The notes under the pieces are model-generated. The model was not told where the DNA came from. It saw only the letters and a list, made by a program, of their open reading frames with translations, and did not search any database. Source: Sphingomonas sp. Root710 (lineage in GTDB: Bacteria; Pseudomonadota; Alphaproteobacteria; Sphingomonadales; Sphingomonadaceae). From it: 64,000 bases of DNA. Of this stretch, positions 8,258 through 16,902 are shown piece by piece. A program made the translations under genes and the position numbers. The stretch spans positions 71,684 through 135,683 of the forward strand of contig NZ_LMIB01000016.1 in NCBI RefSeq assembly GCF_001429065.1, read 5' to 3'. The number at the start of each line of letters is the position of its first letter. The first letter of the stretch is position 1.

Positions 8258-8286
8258 CCAATACGGAGCACTGCTCCGTTTGTCAA
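8258..8286 (-). promoter_or_regulatory. Sigma70-type promoter with a palindromic operator in the spacer
   Basis: On the minus strand: TTGACA (8286-8281), a 17-bp spacer, and TATTGG (8263-8258) as -10. The spacer region is occupied by the perfect 8-1-8 palindrome ACGGAGCA-N-TGCTCCGT at 8263-8279. A repressor bound here would exclude RNA polymerase. The same arrangement is found at 49872-49900. Drives the Baeyer-Villiger operon. Confidence 0.8.
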
Positions 8287-8380
8287 GATATTCGTCTTCG
8301 CGGGTTCGGTTACAAATGGTTTCTGGAAGGAGCGGCCATGACCGCCCATCGTTGCAAAACCGCTCCTTCCCGCCCTCTTC

Positions 8381-10744
8381 CTAGAATTTGTACCCGACGG
8401 TGAAATCGATGGTGCGCGGCGCCTCGAGATAACCCGAGATCAGGCCGCCCACGAACGGCGTTCCCGCGAAACCATTGGTCAGCAAGACCTTGTTACCAAG
8501 ATTCTTCGCATTGATGCTGGCGGTGAGGTGGCCATCCTTATGCTCGTAATTGAGCGACGCGTTGAAGCGCGTATGCGCCCGGACCGCACCGACCGGGTCG
8601 GTGTTGAACTGGGTGATGTACATCTTGCTCTTGTACGCCGCTTCGCCGCGCAGGGTGAACTCGCCGATATCGGACGAGAAGGTATAGGCCGCGCCCAGCC
8701 GTCCCGAAATCCGGGGTGCCTGCGGCAGGCGGTTACCCTTGAGATCGAAGCCGTTCAGAAAACCGGTGCTGCCGAGGTTGGGGACCAGCGTCACGCCGTC
8801 GCCGCCGGGCCGTAGCTGATCATATGCCTTGTAATTGTCATAGGTGGCATGAAGCCATGAGCCGCTCAGGTCGAACTGCAGCTCCGGGACGGGACGCGCC
8901 ACCAGCTCGGTCTCGACACCATAGATTTTCGCGGTCGCGGCGTTTTCCAGATAGGTCTGGGTGGGCAGGCCGTTATAAGCCTGCACATCCTTGTAGTTAT
9001 AATAAAAGCCGGCGACGTTGGCACGCAGACGGCCGTCCATCAGCGTGCTCTTGACGCCCAGTTCGAAGTCATCGAGCTTTTCCGGCCGGACCGCATCCTG
9101 CACGACGCCCAGGTTGAACGTGCCGCTCTTGAAGCCCCGCGTGTAGGAAGCGTAGAGCAGCGTCTGCGGGGTCACCTGATAATCGACGCCCAGTTTGGGC
9201 GTGAAGGCCTTGAACGTCTCCTTCGGCCGGCACGTGACGCCAGTGCCGGCATAACCGATCGTCGGCAGCCCCTTCCCGCACTGAATTGCGAACGTCGCCG
9301 GCTTGTCGAACAGCTTCGAATAATCAAACGGGGTGGCGAGATCGAAATTGTTCTGGTTGATCAGACCCTTGGTTTCGATGCTGTAGCGCCCTCCGACGGT
9401 CACGCTCAATTCGTCGGTGAACTTTCGCGTATATTGGCCGAATATCGCATAGGCATCGGTCGTCACCCGCGATCCGGAATATAGGCCCCGCGCATTGGTG
9501 GCCGGCACTGCTCCGGCAAACACCGTGCTGAACGCGCTGACCTCCCGGCCATCGTCCTTTTCGTGGAAATAATAGCCGCCGATGATCCAGTTGGCATGAT
9601 CATCCTGGCCAACAAGCTGCAGTTCCTGGCTGAACTGATTGGCATCGTCGGAGATGCCAAAGGGCGAGACAAGCGGCGCGCTCGTCAGATCGATGTCGCC
9701 CACCGATACCGATTGGGAACGGCGGTAGCCGCTGATCGACCGCAACGTGACCGATCCGAGTTCCAGACTGACCGTAGAACCGAAACCCCAGAAGCGCGTG
9801 CGCAAGGACGGATCCACGTCCTGTGAAACATTGCGCAGCTTGCTTGCCGCCAGCCCAGGCACGAAGGGCGTCCCGAAGATCGAGGACTGCGTGCCGAAGA
9901 TCGGCCCGCCGGTCACCGAACCCTGCAGATGGATCGCCGCGTTGGAGCGGGCGCGGGAATAATCACCTTCGAGGAGGACCGTCAGGTTCTCAGTGGGCAG
10001 GATCTTGATTTTGCCGCGGATCGCCCGTTCGTTATTGTCATCGATATCGCGGCCAGTCGCCTCGTTGATGCCATAGCCGTCGCGATGATCCCAGCGCCCG
10101 GCGAGGCGGACCTGCACCTTTTCGGAGAGCGGACCGCTCACGGCGGATTCGAGATTCAGGTGATTATAATTTCCGTAGGTCGCCTGAGCGAAGCCCGAAA
10201 GATTCGCGGTGGGATCGGCAGTGATGATGTTGATCGAACCGCCGCTCGCGTTCCGGCCGTACAGCGTACCCTGTGCACCGCGCAGGACCTCGACGCGCTG
10301 GACATCGAAGAAGCTGCTGAGCACTGCGGCGGGGCGACCATAATAGACGCCGTCGACATGGAATGCGACCGGGCTTTCGGTGCCCGCATTGATCGCGCTC
10401 AGCGTGACGCCGCGCAGCGTCACATTGGCGACGCCATAGAATTGGCCAAGCTGGAGGCTCGGCACGCTCTGGACGACGGCCGAAATGGTCGAGATGCCCG
10501 CGGTCCGCAGCGTCTCCCCGCCAAGGGCGGTGATCGCCAACGGGGTCTTCTGCACCGATTCCGAACGCTTCTGGGCGGTGACGATGATGTCGCCGATACC
10601 CTGCTCGTCGGCCGCCGGCTGCGGAGCCGACGCCTGCGCATGAACCTGCGGGGAGGCGATCGCCCCCAACGCAATCCCGCACATCCAGGCGGTCACCTTC
10701 CGCGCGGCGCGACCTTGCAACGGCATGTTGTTAGAATAGCTCAT
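8381..10744 (-). CDS. TonB-dependent receptor
   Basis: 787 residues. Signal peptide (IALGAIASPQVHA, cleavage about residue 36), TonB-box-like IGDIIVTAQKR (about 50-60), plug domain with RGAQGTLYGRNASGGSINI, then a 22-strand type barrel ending in GYKF with a terminal aromatic residue. Imports a large or scarce substrate through the outer membrane using TonB/ExbBD energy. In sphingomonads this type commonly serves hydrophobic or aromatic carbon sources, not only iron. No N-terminal STN domain. It lies between the Baeyer-Villiger operon and the HisD/SDR pair, same orientation, and may serve either. Substrate unknown. Confidence 0.93.
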   Translation of the reverse strand: MSYSNNMPLQGRAARKVTAWMCGIALGAIASPQVHAQASAPQPAADEQGIGDIIVTAQKRSESVQKTPLAITALGGETLRTAGISTISAVVQSVPSLQLGQFYGVANVTLRGVTLSAINAGTESPVAFHVDGVYYGRPAAVLSSFFDVQRVEVLRGAQGTLYGRNASGGSINIITADPTANLSGFAQATYGNYNHLNLESAVSGPLSEKVQVRLAGRWDHRDGYGINEATGRDIDDNNERAIRGKIKILPTENLTVLLEGDYSRARSNAAIHLQGSVTGGPIFGTQSSIFGTPFVPGLAASKLRNVSQDVDPSLRTRFWGFGSTVSLELGSVTLRSISGYRRSQSVSVGDIDLTSAPLVSPFGISDDANQFSQELQLVGQDDHANWIIGGYYFHEKDDGREVSAFSTVFAGAVPATNARGLYSGSRVTTDAYAIFGQYTRKFTDELSVTVGGRYSIETKGLINQNNFDLATPFDYSKLFDKPATFAIQCGKGLPTIGYAGTGVTCRPKETFKAFTPKLGVDYQVTPQTLLYASYTRGFKSGTFNLGVVQDAVRPEKLDDFELGVKSTLMDGRLRANVAGFYYNYKDVQAYNGLPTQTYLENAATAKIYGVETELVARPVPELQFDLSGSWLHATYDNYKAYDQLRPGGDGVTLVPNLGSTGFLNGFDLKGNRLPQAPRISGRLGAAYTFSSDIGEFTLRGEAAYKSKMYITQFNTDPVGAVRAHTRFNASLNYEHKDGHLTASINAKNLGNKVLLTNGFAGTPFVGGLISGYLEAPRTIDFTVGYKF

Positions 10745-11105
10745 CTACCACTCCTCCCCTTATTCCGCGGCTTGATGCCGGTTTGTCGCCCTATGTTTAT
10801 CCGGGATGGCTCCGGCGCTCTAATCTCAGTCCAGCATCACCCCCATCTTGCGCGGGCGATCGATGACGGGAGCCGGGCATCGTCGGGCGGTCACCAGCGC
10901 CCGGCCGCGCCCCACAGAGACCGCGATAGTTTCCGGCAAACAAAATGCCCGTGCGACGCGCCGGGCGGAGCGGCGCAGAACGTGCAGGGGGCCGGGGCCG
11001 CACGGTGGGCGGCGGGGCCGCGAACGGCGCGTGGCCGCCATGCCCTGCAAGCTGCGGCGGCCGGCCCGCGCGCCACGCGCGCGGGCCGGATAGGATGGGG
11101 CGTTG
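10745..11105. other. Gene-free stretch upstream of the TBDR
   Basis: 361 bp, very GC-rich in its right half. It contains the hairpin at 11061-11089 after the SDR gene. No gene is supported; the TBDR promoter should lie in the left half, but I cannot point to clear boxes. Confidence 0.5.
11061..11089 (-). terminator. Perfect 13-bp hairpin after the SDR
   Basis: CCGGCCCGCGCGC, loop CAC, then the exact complement. It lies 17 bp past the SDR stop on the minus strand. No T-run follows, so it may stabilise the 3' end or act with Rho instead of being a classic intrinsic terminator. Confidence 0.6.
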
Positions 11106-11870
11106 CTACTCGGCGGTCCATCCGCCGTCGACGACGATGCTTGTGCCGGTCACCAGCGCGCTCGCATCGGACGCCAGGAAGAGCGCCGCGCCCATGATGT
11201 CCTCGACCCTTCCGATCCGGCCGAGCTTGATTTTGGCGAGCACGCTTTCGCGGAAGGCTTCGTTCTCGAAGAAGGGCTTCGTCATCGGCGTCTCGATGAA
11301 GGTCGGGGCAATCGTGTTGGACCGGATCCCGTGCGGCGCCAGATCAAGCGCGAAGCTTTTGTTCATACCCTCGATCGCCCATTTGGAAGCACAATAGAGC
11401 GAACGGTTCGGCCCGCCCACATGCCCCATCTGACTGCCGATGTGGATCAGGCTCCCCTCTTGACCTTCAGCGATCATCCGTTTCGCGCAGCCTTGCGCAA
11501 CGAAGAAGGCAGACCTGATGTTGAGGTCGAGGACCGCGTCGAAATCGGCTGGGGTAACGTCCCACATCGCCTTCGGCCGGTTGGTGCCCGCATTATTGAC
11601 CAATATGTGAAAGGCGGGCCGGCCGGCGAAGAAGGCATCGACCGCCGCCAGATCCGAAACGTCGAGGCAGACGGCTTCCGCCTGGCCCCCGGCATCGCGG
11701 ATCGCGACCGCCCCCGCTTCGATCTCGGCGGCGGTGCGCGCCGCAAGCGTCACGGTCGCGCCCGCCTCCGCAAGCGCAGCGGCGAGCGCAAGGCCGATGC
11801 CGCGCCCCGCCCCGGTCACCAGTGCGCGACGGCCATCGAGGCGGAAGCTGGGTGTCGTGGGCAGGATCAT
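11106..11870 (-). CDS. SDR family NAD(P)-dependent oxidoreductase
   Basis: 254 residues, classical SDR. Cofactor motif TGAGRGIG, NNAG, catalytic Ser in HIGSQMG and YxxxK as YCASK, then the C-terminal DGGWTAE. Reversibly oxidises an alcohol or reduces a ketone. ATG 11870 is one base after the stop of the HisD-like gene (TGATATG), so the two are translated together. In the sulfopropanediol route HpsN works with SDR-like partners, but polyol oxidation in general would also fit. Controlled with the HisD-like gene by the LacI operator at 13211. Confidence 0.92.
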   Translation of the reverse strand: MILPTTPSFRLDGRRALVTGAGRGIGLALAAALAEAGATVTLAARTAAEIEAGAVAIRDAGGQAEAVCLDVSDLAAVDAFFAGRPAFHILVNNAGTNRPKAMWDVTPADFDAVLDLNIRSAFFVAQGCAKRMIAEGQEGSLIHIGSQMGHVGGPNRSLYCASKWAIEGMNKSFALDLAPHGIRSNTIAPTFIETPMTKPFFENEAFRESVLAKIKLGRIGRVEDIMGAALFLASDASALVTGTSIVVDGGWTAE

Positions 11871-11871
11871 A

Positions 11872-13200
11872 TCATTCGGCCGCGACCAGAGGCTCGGCCC
11901 GGCCCGCATAGGGGACGTCGCGATGGCCGTACCGGCGGACACGGATATTGGCCTGCTCGCCGTGGCCGGCGAAGCCTTCGAGCGCGCAAAGGCGGCTGCA
12001 ATATTCGCCGATCATCGCCGACGCCTCATCGGTCAGGATACGCTGATAGGTGCAGGTCTTCAGGAACTTACCCACCCAGAGACCGCCCGTGTAGCGCGCC
12101 GCCTTCTTCGTCGGCAGGGTGTGGTTGGTGCCGATCACCTTGTCGCCATAGCTGACGTTCGTCCGGCTACCGAGGAACAACGCGCCATAATTCGTCATAT
12201 TCTCGAGGAAATAGCCGGGATCGCGGGTCATTACCTGGACATGCTCCGACGCGATCTCATCGGCGATCCGGAGCATTTCCTCGTCATTTTCCGCAACGAT
12301 CACCTCTCCATAGCTGTGCCATGCCTTGCGGGCATGCTCGGCGGTGGGAAGGATTTCGAGCAGCCGCTCGATCTCCGCCATCGTATCCCGCGCCAGCTTT
12401 TCCGAGGTCGTCAGGAGCACGGCAGGACTGTCGGGGCCATGCTCGGCCTGGCCGAGCAGGTCCGTCGCGGCGAGTTCGCCGTCGCAGCCGATCTCGTCGG
12501 CGATCACCAGCGTCTCGGTCGGCCCTGCGAACAGGTCGATGCCGACCCGGCCGAAAAGCTGGCGCTTGGCCTCGGCGACGAACGCGTTGCCGGGCCCGAC
12601 GAGGATGTCGACCGGCGCGATCGACGGCGTGCCGATGCCCATCGCCGCGACCGCCTGAATGCCACCCAGGCAATATATCTCGTCAGCGCCAGCCATGGCC
12701 TGAGCCGCGACGATCGCGGGTGCCGGCTTGCCGTTGAACGGCGGCGCGCACGTCGCCACCCGCGGCACGCCCGCCACCTTCGCGGTGATCACGCTCATAT
12801 GCGCCGACGCGAGCAGCGGGTATTTGCCGCCGGGCACGTAGCAACCTGCCGCGTTCAGCGGAATGTTGCGATGACCCAGCACGACGCCGGGCAGCGTCTC
12901 GACCTCGACGTCCTTCATGCTGTCACGCTGGATTTGGGCGAAATTCCGCACCTGCGTCTGCGCGAACTCGATATCCTTGAGGTCCTGCCCGCTCAGCTGA
13001 TCCATGCAATCCTGGATTTCGGATGGGGTCAGGCGGTAGGATTCCCGGTCCCATTTGTCGAACCTGATCGAAAGCTCGCGCACCGCGACATCGCCGCGGG
13101 CCTCGATGTCGGCAAGGATGCCCTCGACCGTATCCCGTACCGAGCGATCACGATCGGCCTTTGCCTCAGCCGTTGCGCCACGCTTTAGATAGACTGCCAT
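11872..13200 (-). CDS. HisD-family dehydrogenase, HpsN-like
   Basis: 442 residues of the histidinol dehydrogenase family. Zinc and catalytic features are kept: [11 protein letters not shown] (Gln/His ligands), [19 protein letters not shown] (Asp ligand) and the C-terminal [10 protein letters not shown] histidine. The opening MAVYLKRG and [13 protein letters not shown] resemble HpsN (sulfopropanediol 3-dehydrogenase) more than biosynthetic HisD, and the setting (LacI regulator, SDR, no his genes) is catabolic. A two-step NAD-dependent oxidation of a primary alcohol to a carboxylate is the expected chemistry. The start is ten bases downstream of the palindromic operator. The precise substrate is an open question. 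Confidence 0.85.
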   Translation of the reverse strand: MAVYLKRGATAEAKADRDRSVRDTVEGILADIEARGDVAVRELSIRFDKWDRESYRLTPSEIQDCMDQLSGQDLKDIEFAQTQVRNFAQIQRDSMKDVEVETLPGVVLGHRNIPLNAAGCYVPGGKYPLLASAHMSVITAKVAGVPRVATCAPPFNGKPAPAIVAAQAMAGADEIYCLGGIQAVAAMGIGTPSIAPVDILVGPGNAFVAEAKRQLFGRVGIDLFAGPTETLVIADEIGCDGELAATDLLGQAEHGPDSPAVLLTTSEKLARDTMAEIERLLEILPTAEHARKAWHSYGEVIVAENDEEMLRIADEIASEHVQVMTRDPGYFLENMTNYGALFLGSRTNVSYGDKVIGTNHTLPTKKAARYTGGLWVGKFLKTCTYQRILTDEASAMIGEYCSRLCALEGFAGHGEQANIRVRRYGHRDVPYAGRAEPLVAAE

Positions 13201-13210
13201 ATCTGACTCC

Positions 13211-13226
13211 TTGCATACGTATGCAA
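13211..13226. promoter_or_regulatory. LacI-type operator
   Basis: TTGCATACGTATGCAA is a perfect 16-bp palindrome with the central CG typical of LacI-family operators. It lies between the HisD-like start (13200) and the LacI gene stop (13251), ten bases before the HisD-like start codon, where binding would block transcription of the HisD-SDR pair. Confidence 0.8.
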
Positions 13227-13250
13227 AACATAGCCCGATCGAAAGGAAGG

Positions 13251-14249
13251 TCAAGCCGAGTCGCGCAGAATCAGTTTTCCCGGGACGATCACACTGGCCC
13301 GCCCGCCATCTTCGCCGGTGATGAAGGCAACGGCGTGGGCGACCATTTTCTCGACAGGCTGGGAATAGGTCGTCAGCGAAAAGCTGGGCCAGCCGGCCAT
13401 CGGAATATCGTCGAACCCGGCCACCGAGCAGCTTGTTCCCGGCTCGATTCCGAACTCGCTCCGCAGGGTTTCGATCGTCGCGATGGCCATCATGTCGTTG
13501 GCGCAGAAGACGGCGTCGGGCCGGTCGGACGGCGAAGCGAACAGCTCGCGCGTCGCGGCGATTGCGCCTTCCCTGCTGTAATTGCCCGCGACTCGGCGCG
13601 GCGCGGGGAGTCCGGCCCGTACGAGCGCCGCCAGAAAGGCGGCCTCGCGCTGACGGCTGGTCGAACTGTCCTCGTAACCGGCCATGAAAGCGATCCGCCG
13701 CCGCCCGGTCGCGGCGAAATGCGTGGCGATCGCAGCCGCACCGGCCCGATTGTCGCCCGTGACCGCAAAGGCGGCGTGATCCCCCTCGGTGGTGCGATTG
13801 AACATCACCACGGGGATATTGGACCGCGCGCATTCCGCGGCCAGCTTGGAGGAAAGATTGACGGCCATTAGGATCACCGCACTGACCTGATAGCTCAGCA
13901 GCTCGGCGACCTGTTCATCGACGGTCGCATTGGTCTGCGCCGTGAACAGCAACATGCGCAGGCCTCGTCTCGCGAAGCTGTCCGAGAAGCATTCCAGCGC
14001 TTGCGCGAAAAAGGGGTTTTCGAACTGCCCGAATACGACTCCGACGACTTTGGAGCTGCCCTTGATCAGCGATCGGGCGAGAATGTTGGGGCGGTAGCCG
14101 AGCTGGTCGGCGGCGGCGATGATCCGCCGGCGCTTCTCGGCGGAGATGCTGGCGCCCTCGGTAAAGGCGCGGGACACGGCAGACTGCGAAACGCCGGCAA
14201 GACGCGCGACGTCATGCGCGGTGGGGTTCCGAAAGGAGTTGTCAGTCAT
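13251..14249 (-). CDS. LacI family transcriptional regulator
   Basis: 332 residues. N-terminal helix-turn-helix [23 protein letters not shown] with the hinge helix region [12 protein letters not shown], then a periplasmic-binding-like ligand domain ([54 protein letters not shown]). It precedes the HisD-SDR pair on the same strand, with the palindrome between them, so control of those two genes by a small carbohydrate-like or polyol effector is likely. No copy of the same palindrome is seen upstream of its own start. Confidence 0.93.
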   Translation of the reverse strand: MTDNSFRNPTAHDVARLAGVSQSAVSRAFTEGASISAEKRRRIIAAADQLGYRPNILARSLIKGSSKVVGVVFGQFENPFFAQALECFSDSFARRGLRMLLFTAQTNATVDEQVAELLSYQVSAVILMAVNLSSKLAAECARSNIPVVMFNRTTEGDHAAFAVTGDNRAGAAAIATHFAATGRRRIAFMAGYEDSSTSRQREAAFLAALVRAGLPAPRRVAGNYSREGAIAATRELFASPSDRPDAVFCANDMMAIATIETLRSEFGIEPGTSCSVAGFDDIPMAGWPSFSLTTYSQPVEKMVAHAVAFITGEDGGRASVIVPGKLILRDSA

Positions 14250-14341
14250 ATGCTGACTTCTATCGGTATCGATCGGCGCGGCAACCCGCTCTGGACCCTC
14301 CGCCGACCGCTGCCGGGTCCTTCAGACCATATAGGCGATAG

Positions 14342-14391
14342 GCATAGGAAATTGCCTATAGATCGTATAAATTTTAACGCCCTAGTCCTGC
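14342..14391 (+). promoter_or_regulatory. LysR-box promoter, copy A (TBDR-LLM unit)
   Basis: Inverted repeat GCATAGG-N6-CCTATAG (14342-14361) followed four bases later by the -10 TATAAA (14366-14371) and a conserved downstream block ending CTAGTCC. The same arrangement, with 24 of 28 bases identical after the box, is found at 21400-21449. Extra ATAGGC half-repeats lie just upstream at about 14330-14345. About 165 bp before the TBDR start. Confidence 0.75.
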
Positions 14392-14538
14392 GGTTCCCAC
14401 AGGATTAATTCTCCGCCCCGCAACAGCGGCCGAACGCTCCAGTGCCTCGAGCAGTCGCCGCGAGCACGGCGCCGGCGCAGCGAAAGCTGCGACAGCGCCA
14501 GTATGGATCAGCTAGAAAAGCAGAATGGGAGGGGAAAG

Positions 14539-16821
14539 ATGAACAACCGCGAACCTATAGCGAGACGCCTCACCGGTGGCGCGCCGATACGCCTGGCGCT
14601 GCTGCTGTGCTCAGGCCTCACACCGCTCCCCGCCCTGGCGCAGGGCGCGGCCGGCGGCGCCCCCGCGGCGGCCGAGGCCAGCGCCCCGGCCGACGAACAG
14701 TTGCAGGACATCGTTGTGACCGCGCAGCGCCGCGAGCAGAAGCTCCAGGACGTTCCCGTGTCGATCACGGCCTATGGCGGCCCCGCGCTGCAGGCGAGTG
14801 GCGTCTCCACCGTCAAGGAACTCACGATGGTCGATCCGTCGCTGAATATTCCGCAGGTGGTCGGCGTCTATCTCCCCTTCCTGCGCGGCATCGGCAACGC
14901 GGCCGGCGGCAATCTCGGCAACGAGTCGAGCGTGCCGGTCTATATCGACGATCTCTATTATACGCGTCTCTCGACCGCCTATCTCGCGATCAACAGCGTG
15001 GAGCGGGTGGAAGTCCTCAAGGGGCCGCAGGGCACGCTGTTCGGACGCAACTCGTCAGGCGGCGCGATCCAGATGTTCACCAAGGATCCCGGCCAGCGGA
15101 CCGAAGTGAATGCGACGCTCGGCTATGCGAACTATCAACGGTGGAGCGGCCAGTTCTACGCTTCCACCCCGCTCACCGACACCCTGTCCTGGAATATCTC
15201 GGCAGCCGGCACCGATCAACGTGACGGCTGGGGCAAGAGCCTGGCGACGGGCCGCGACATCTTCACGGAGAAGTTCGCGACGATCCGCTCCAAGCTGCTC
15301 TGGGAACCCGGCGACGACACCCGGGTGAAGCTCGTCGGCTTCTATGCCTATAGCAAGGGCGATATCGGCATGGTCAACGACCGGCATAGCGGGACATATG
15401 CGTCGTCCGCCGCCATCGTCGCCCCTGGCTATCCGAACCCGCCGGTGCGCCTGCCATCGCTCGCCGACGTGCCGGGTGATCACTTCTACGACACGCGCAA
15501 CGACCTGCCGCAATTCGCGCGCGCGGAAGGCTATGGCGGATCGCTCCGCATCGATCAGGGGCTCGGTTTCGCCGATCTGGTCTCGATCACCGGTTTCCGC
15601 AACTCGAAGGAGCTGATCCGTCTCGACGCGGACATCACCTCGCAGAATCTGCTCAACGGCGACCTGAAGAGCGCAGATAAGCAGCTTACCCAGGAATTCC
15701 AGCTCAAGTCGACGCGCGGCAGCCGCATCGAATGGATCCTGGGCGCCTATTATCTGCACAGCATGGTGAAATATAATCCGATCACCTTATATGGCGACGC
15801 CTTCGGCGCTGCCCGGATCGAGATCCGGTCGAAGCAGATCATCGACAGCTATTCGGCCTTCGGCCAGGCGACGGCGCCGATCCTCGAGAACACCAACCTG
15901 ACGCTCGGATTGCGCTACAATATCGATGATCTGAAGGGGACGTCACCCACCTATCGCGACACCAAGCAGTTCAAGAAACTGACCTGGAAAGGCGCCATCG
16001 ATCATCACTTCAGCGACGACGTGATGGGTTATGCGTCGATCAGCCGGGGCTACAAGTCGGGAGCCTTCAAAACCTTCCCGCTGGATGCGCCTCCCGCGCT
16101 TCCCGAGGTCATCGACTCCTATGAAGTGGGCCTGAAGACCGAGCTGTTCGATCGCCGCGTGCGCCTCAACGGTGCCCTGTTCTGGAACGACATCAAGAAT
16201 CCGCAGGTGCTCGCCGTCGACGTCCAGGGCCTGATCCCCGGCATCATCCTGACCAATGCGCAAAAGGCACGGATCAAGGGCGGCGAGATCGGGATCGAAG
16301 CGGTTCCCACGCGCGGGCTCACCCTGCGGGGCGCGGCGACCTATCTCGATGGCAAATATGTCCGCTACATCAATGCGCCCTTCTATTGTCTCAACGGCAC
16401 CTCGATCACGGGGCCGTCGACTGCGCAGAGCGGCGGCCCCTGCCCCGTGCCCGCCGATGGCGCGAGCGGGAACCGCCTGCCGAACGTCGCAAAGTGGAGC
16501 TTCAATGCCGGCGCCAATTACAAGATGGACAGCAGCATTGGCGAATGGGTGGGCGACGTCAGCCTGTCCTACACCGGCCGCTTCGCCTGGAACCCGGATA
16601 ATTTCGTGTTCGAGAAGGCGGTGACGCTGGTGAACGCCTCGCTCAACTTCACCCCGGCCTCGCTCGAATGGCTGACGGTGGGCGTGTGGGGCAAGAACCT
16701 GGGCAATGTGAAATATTATTCGGTCACCCAGGAATCGGTCGGACCGGCCGGCACCGCAGGCTTCCAGTCGGGTGCTGCCGCGCCGCGCACCTATGGCGCT
16801 ACGGTATCGTTCAAGTTCTGA
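14539..16821 (+). CDS. TonB-dependent receptor (LysR-box unit)
   Basis: 760 residues from MNNREPIARR, chosen over an ATG at 14503 because GGGAGGGGAAAG precedes it. Signal peptide ending PALA-Q (about residue 35), TonB-box-like QDIVVTAQRREQ, plug with LKGPQGTLFGRNSSGGAIQM, barrel ending VSFKF. It is clearly related to the receptor at 40786 throughout, including GKNLGNVKYY and AAAPRT near the C-terminus. First gene of a unit with two LLM monooxygenases and an MBL hydrolase, so it probably imports their substrate. No STN domain. Confidence 0.93.
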   Translation: MNNREPIARRLTGGAPIRLALLLCSGLTPLPALAQGAAGGAPAAAEASAPADEQLQDIVVTAQRREQKLQDVPVSITAYGGPALQASGVSTVKELTMVDPSLNIPQVVGVYLPFLRGIGNAAGGNLGNESSVPVYIDDLYYTRLSTAYLAINSVERVEVLKGPQGTLFGRNSSGGAIQMFTKDPGQRTEVNATLGYANYQRWSGQFYASTPLTDTLSWNISAAGTDQRDGWGKSLATGRDIFTEKFATIRSKLLWEPGDDTRVKLVGFYAYSKGDIGMVNDRHSGTYASSAAIVAPGYPNPPVRLPSLADVPGDHFYDTRNDLPQFARAEGYGGSLRIDQGLGFADLVSITGFRNSKELIRLDADITSQNLLNGDLKSADKQLTQEFQLKSTRGSRIEWILGAYYLHSMVKYNPITLYGDAFGAARIEIRSKQIIDSYSAFGQATAPILENTNLTLGLRYNIDDLKGTSPTYRDTKQFKKLTWKGAIDHHFSDDVMGYASISRGYKSGAFKTFPLDAPPALPEVIDSYEVGLKTELFDRRVRLNGALFWNDIKNPQVLAVDVQGLIPGIILTNAQKARIKGGEIGIEAVPTRGLTLRGAATYLDGKYVRYINAPFYCLNGTSITGPSTAQSGGPCPVPADGASGNRLPNVAKWSFNAGANYKMDSSIGEWVGDVSLSYTGRFAWNPDNFVFEKAVTLVNASLNFTPASLEWLTVGVWGKNLGNVKYYSVTQESVGPAGTAGFQSGAAAPRTYGATVSFKF

Positions 16822-16828
16822 TCGACGA

Positions 16829-16859
16829 GCGGGCGCCAGGATGTTTTTCCGGCGCCCGC
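16829..16859 (+). terminator. GC-rich hairpin after the TBDR
   Basis: GCGGGCGCC, a 13-base loop, then GGCGCCCGC, starting 7 bp past the TBDR stop. The next co-oriented gene begins 44 bp later and the hairpin lacks a following T-run, so partial termination or 3'-end stabilisation of receptor mRNA is likelier than a full stop. A similar hairpin follows the paralogous TBDR at 43113. Confidence 0.55.
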
Positions 16860-16902
16860 AAACCTTGTGCTCATGGCGCCATGCCGCACGATGGAGTCAT
16901 CG

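Noticed and set aside
11872-13200. Biosynthetic histidinol dehydrogenase (hisD)
   Set aside because: No other his genes, a LacI regulator and SDR partner, and an HpsN-like N-terminus all point to catabolism.
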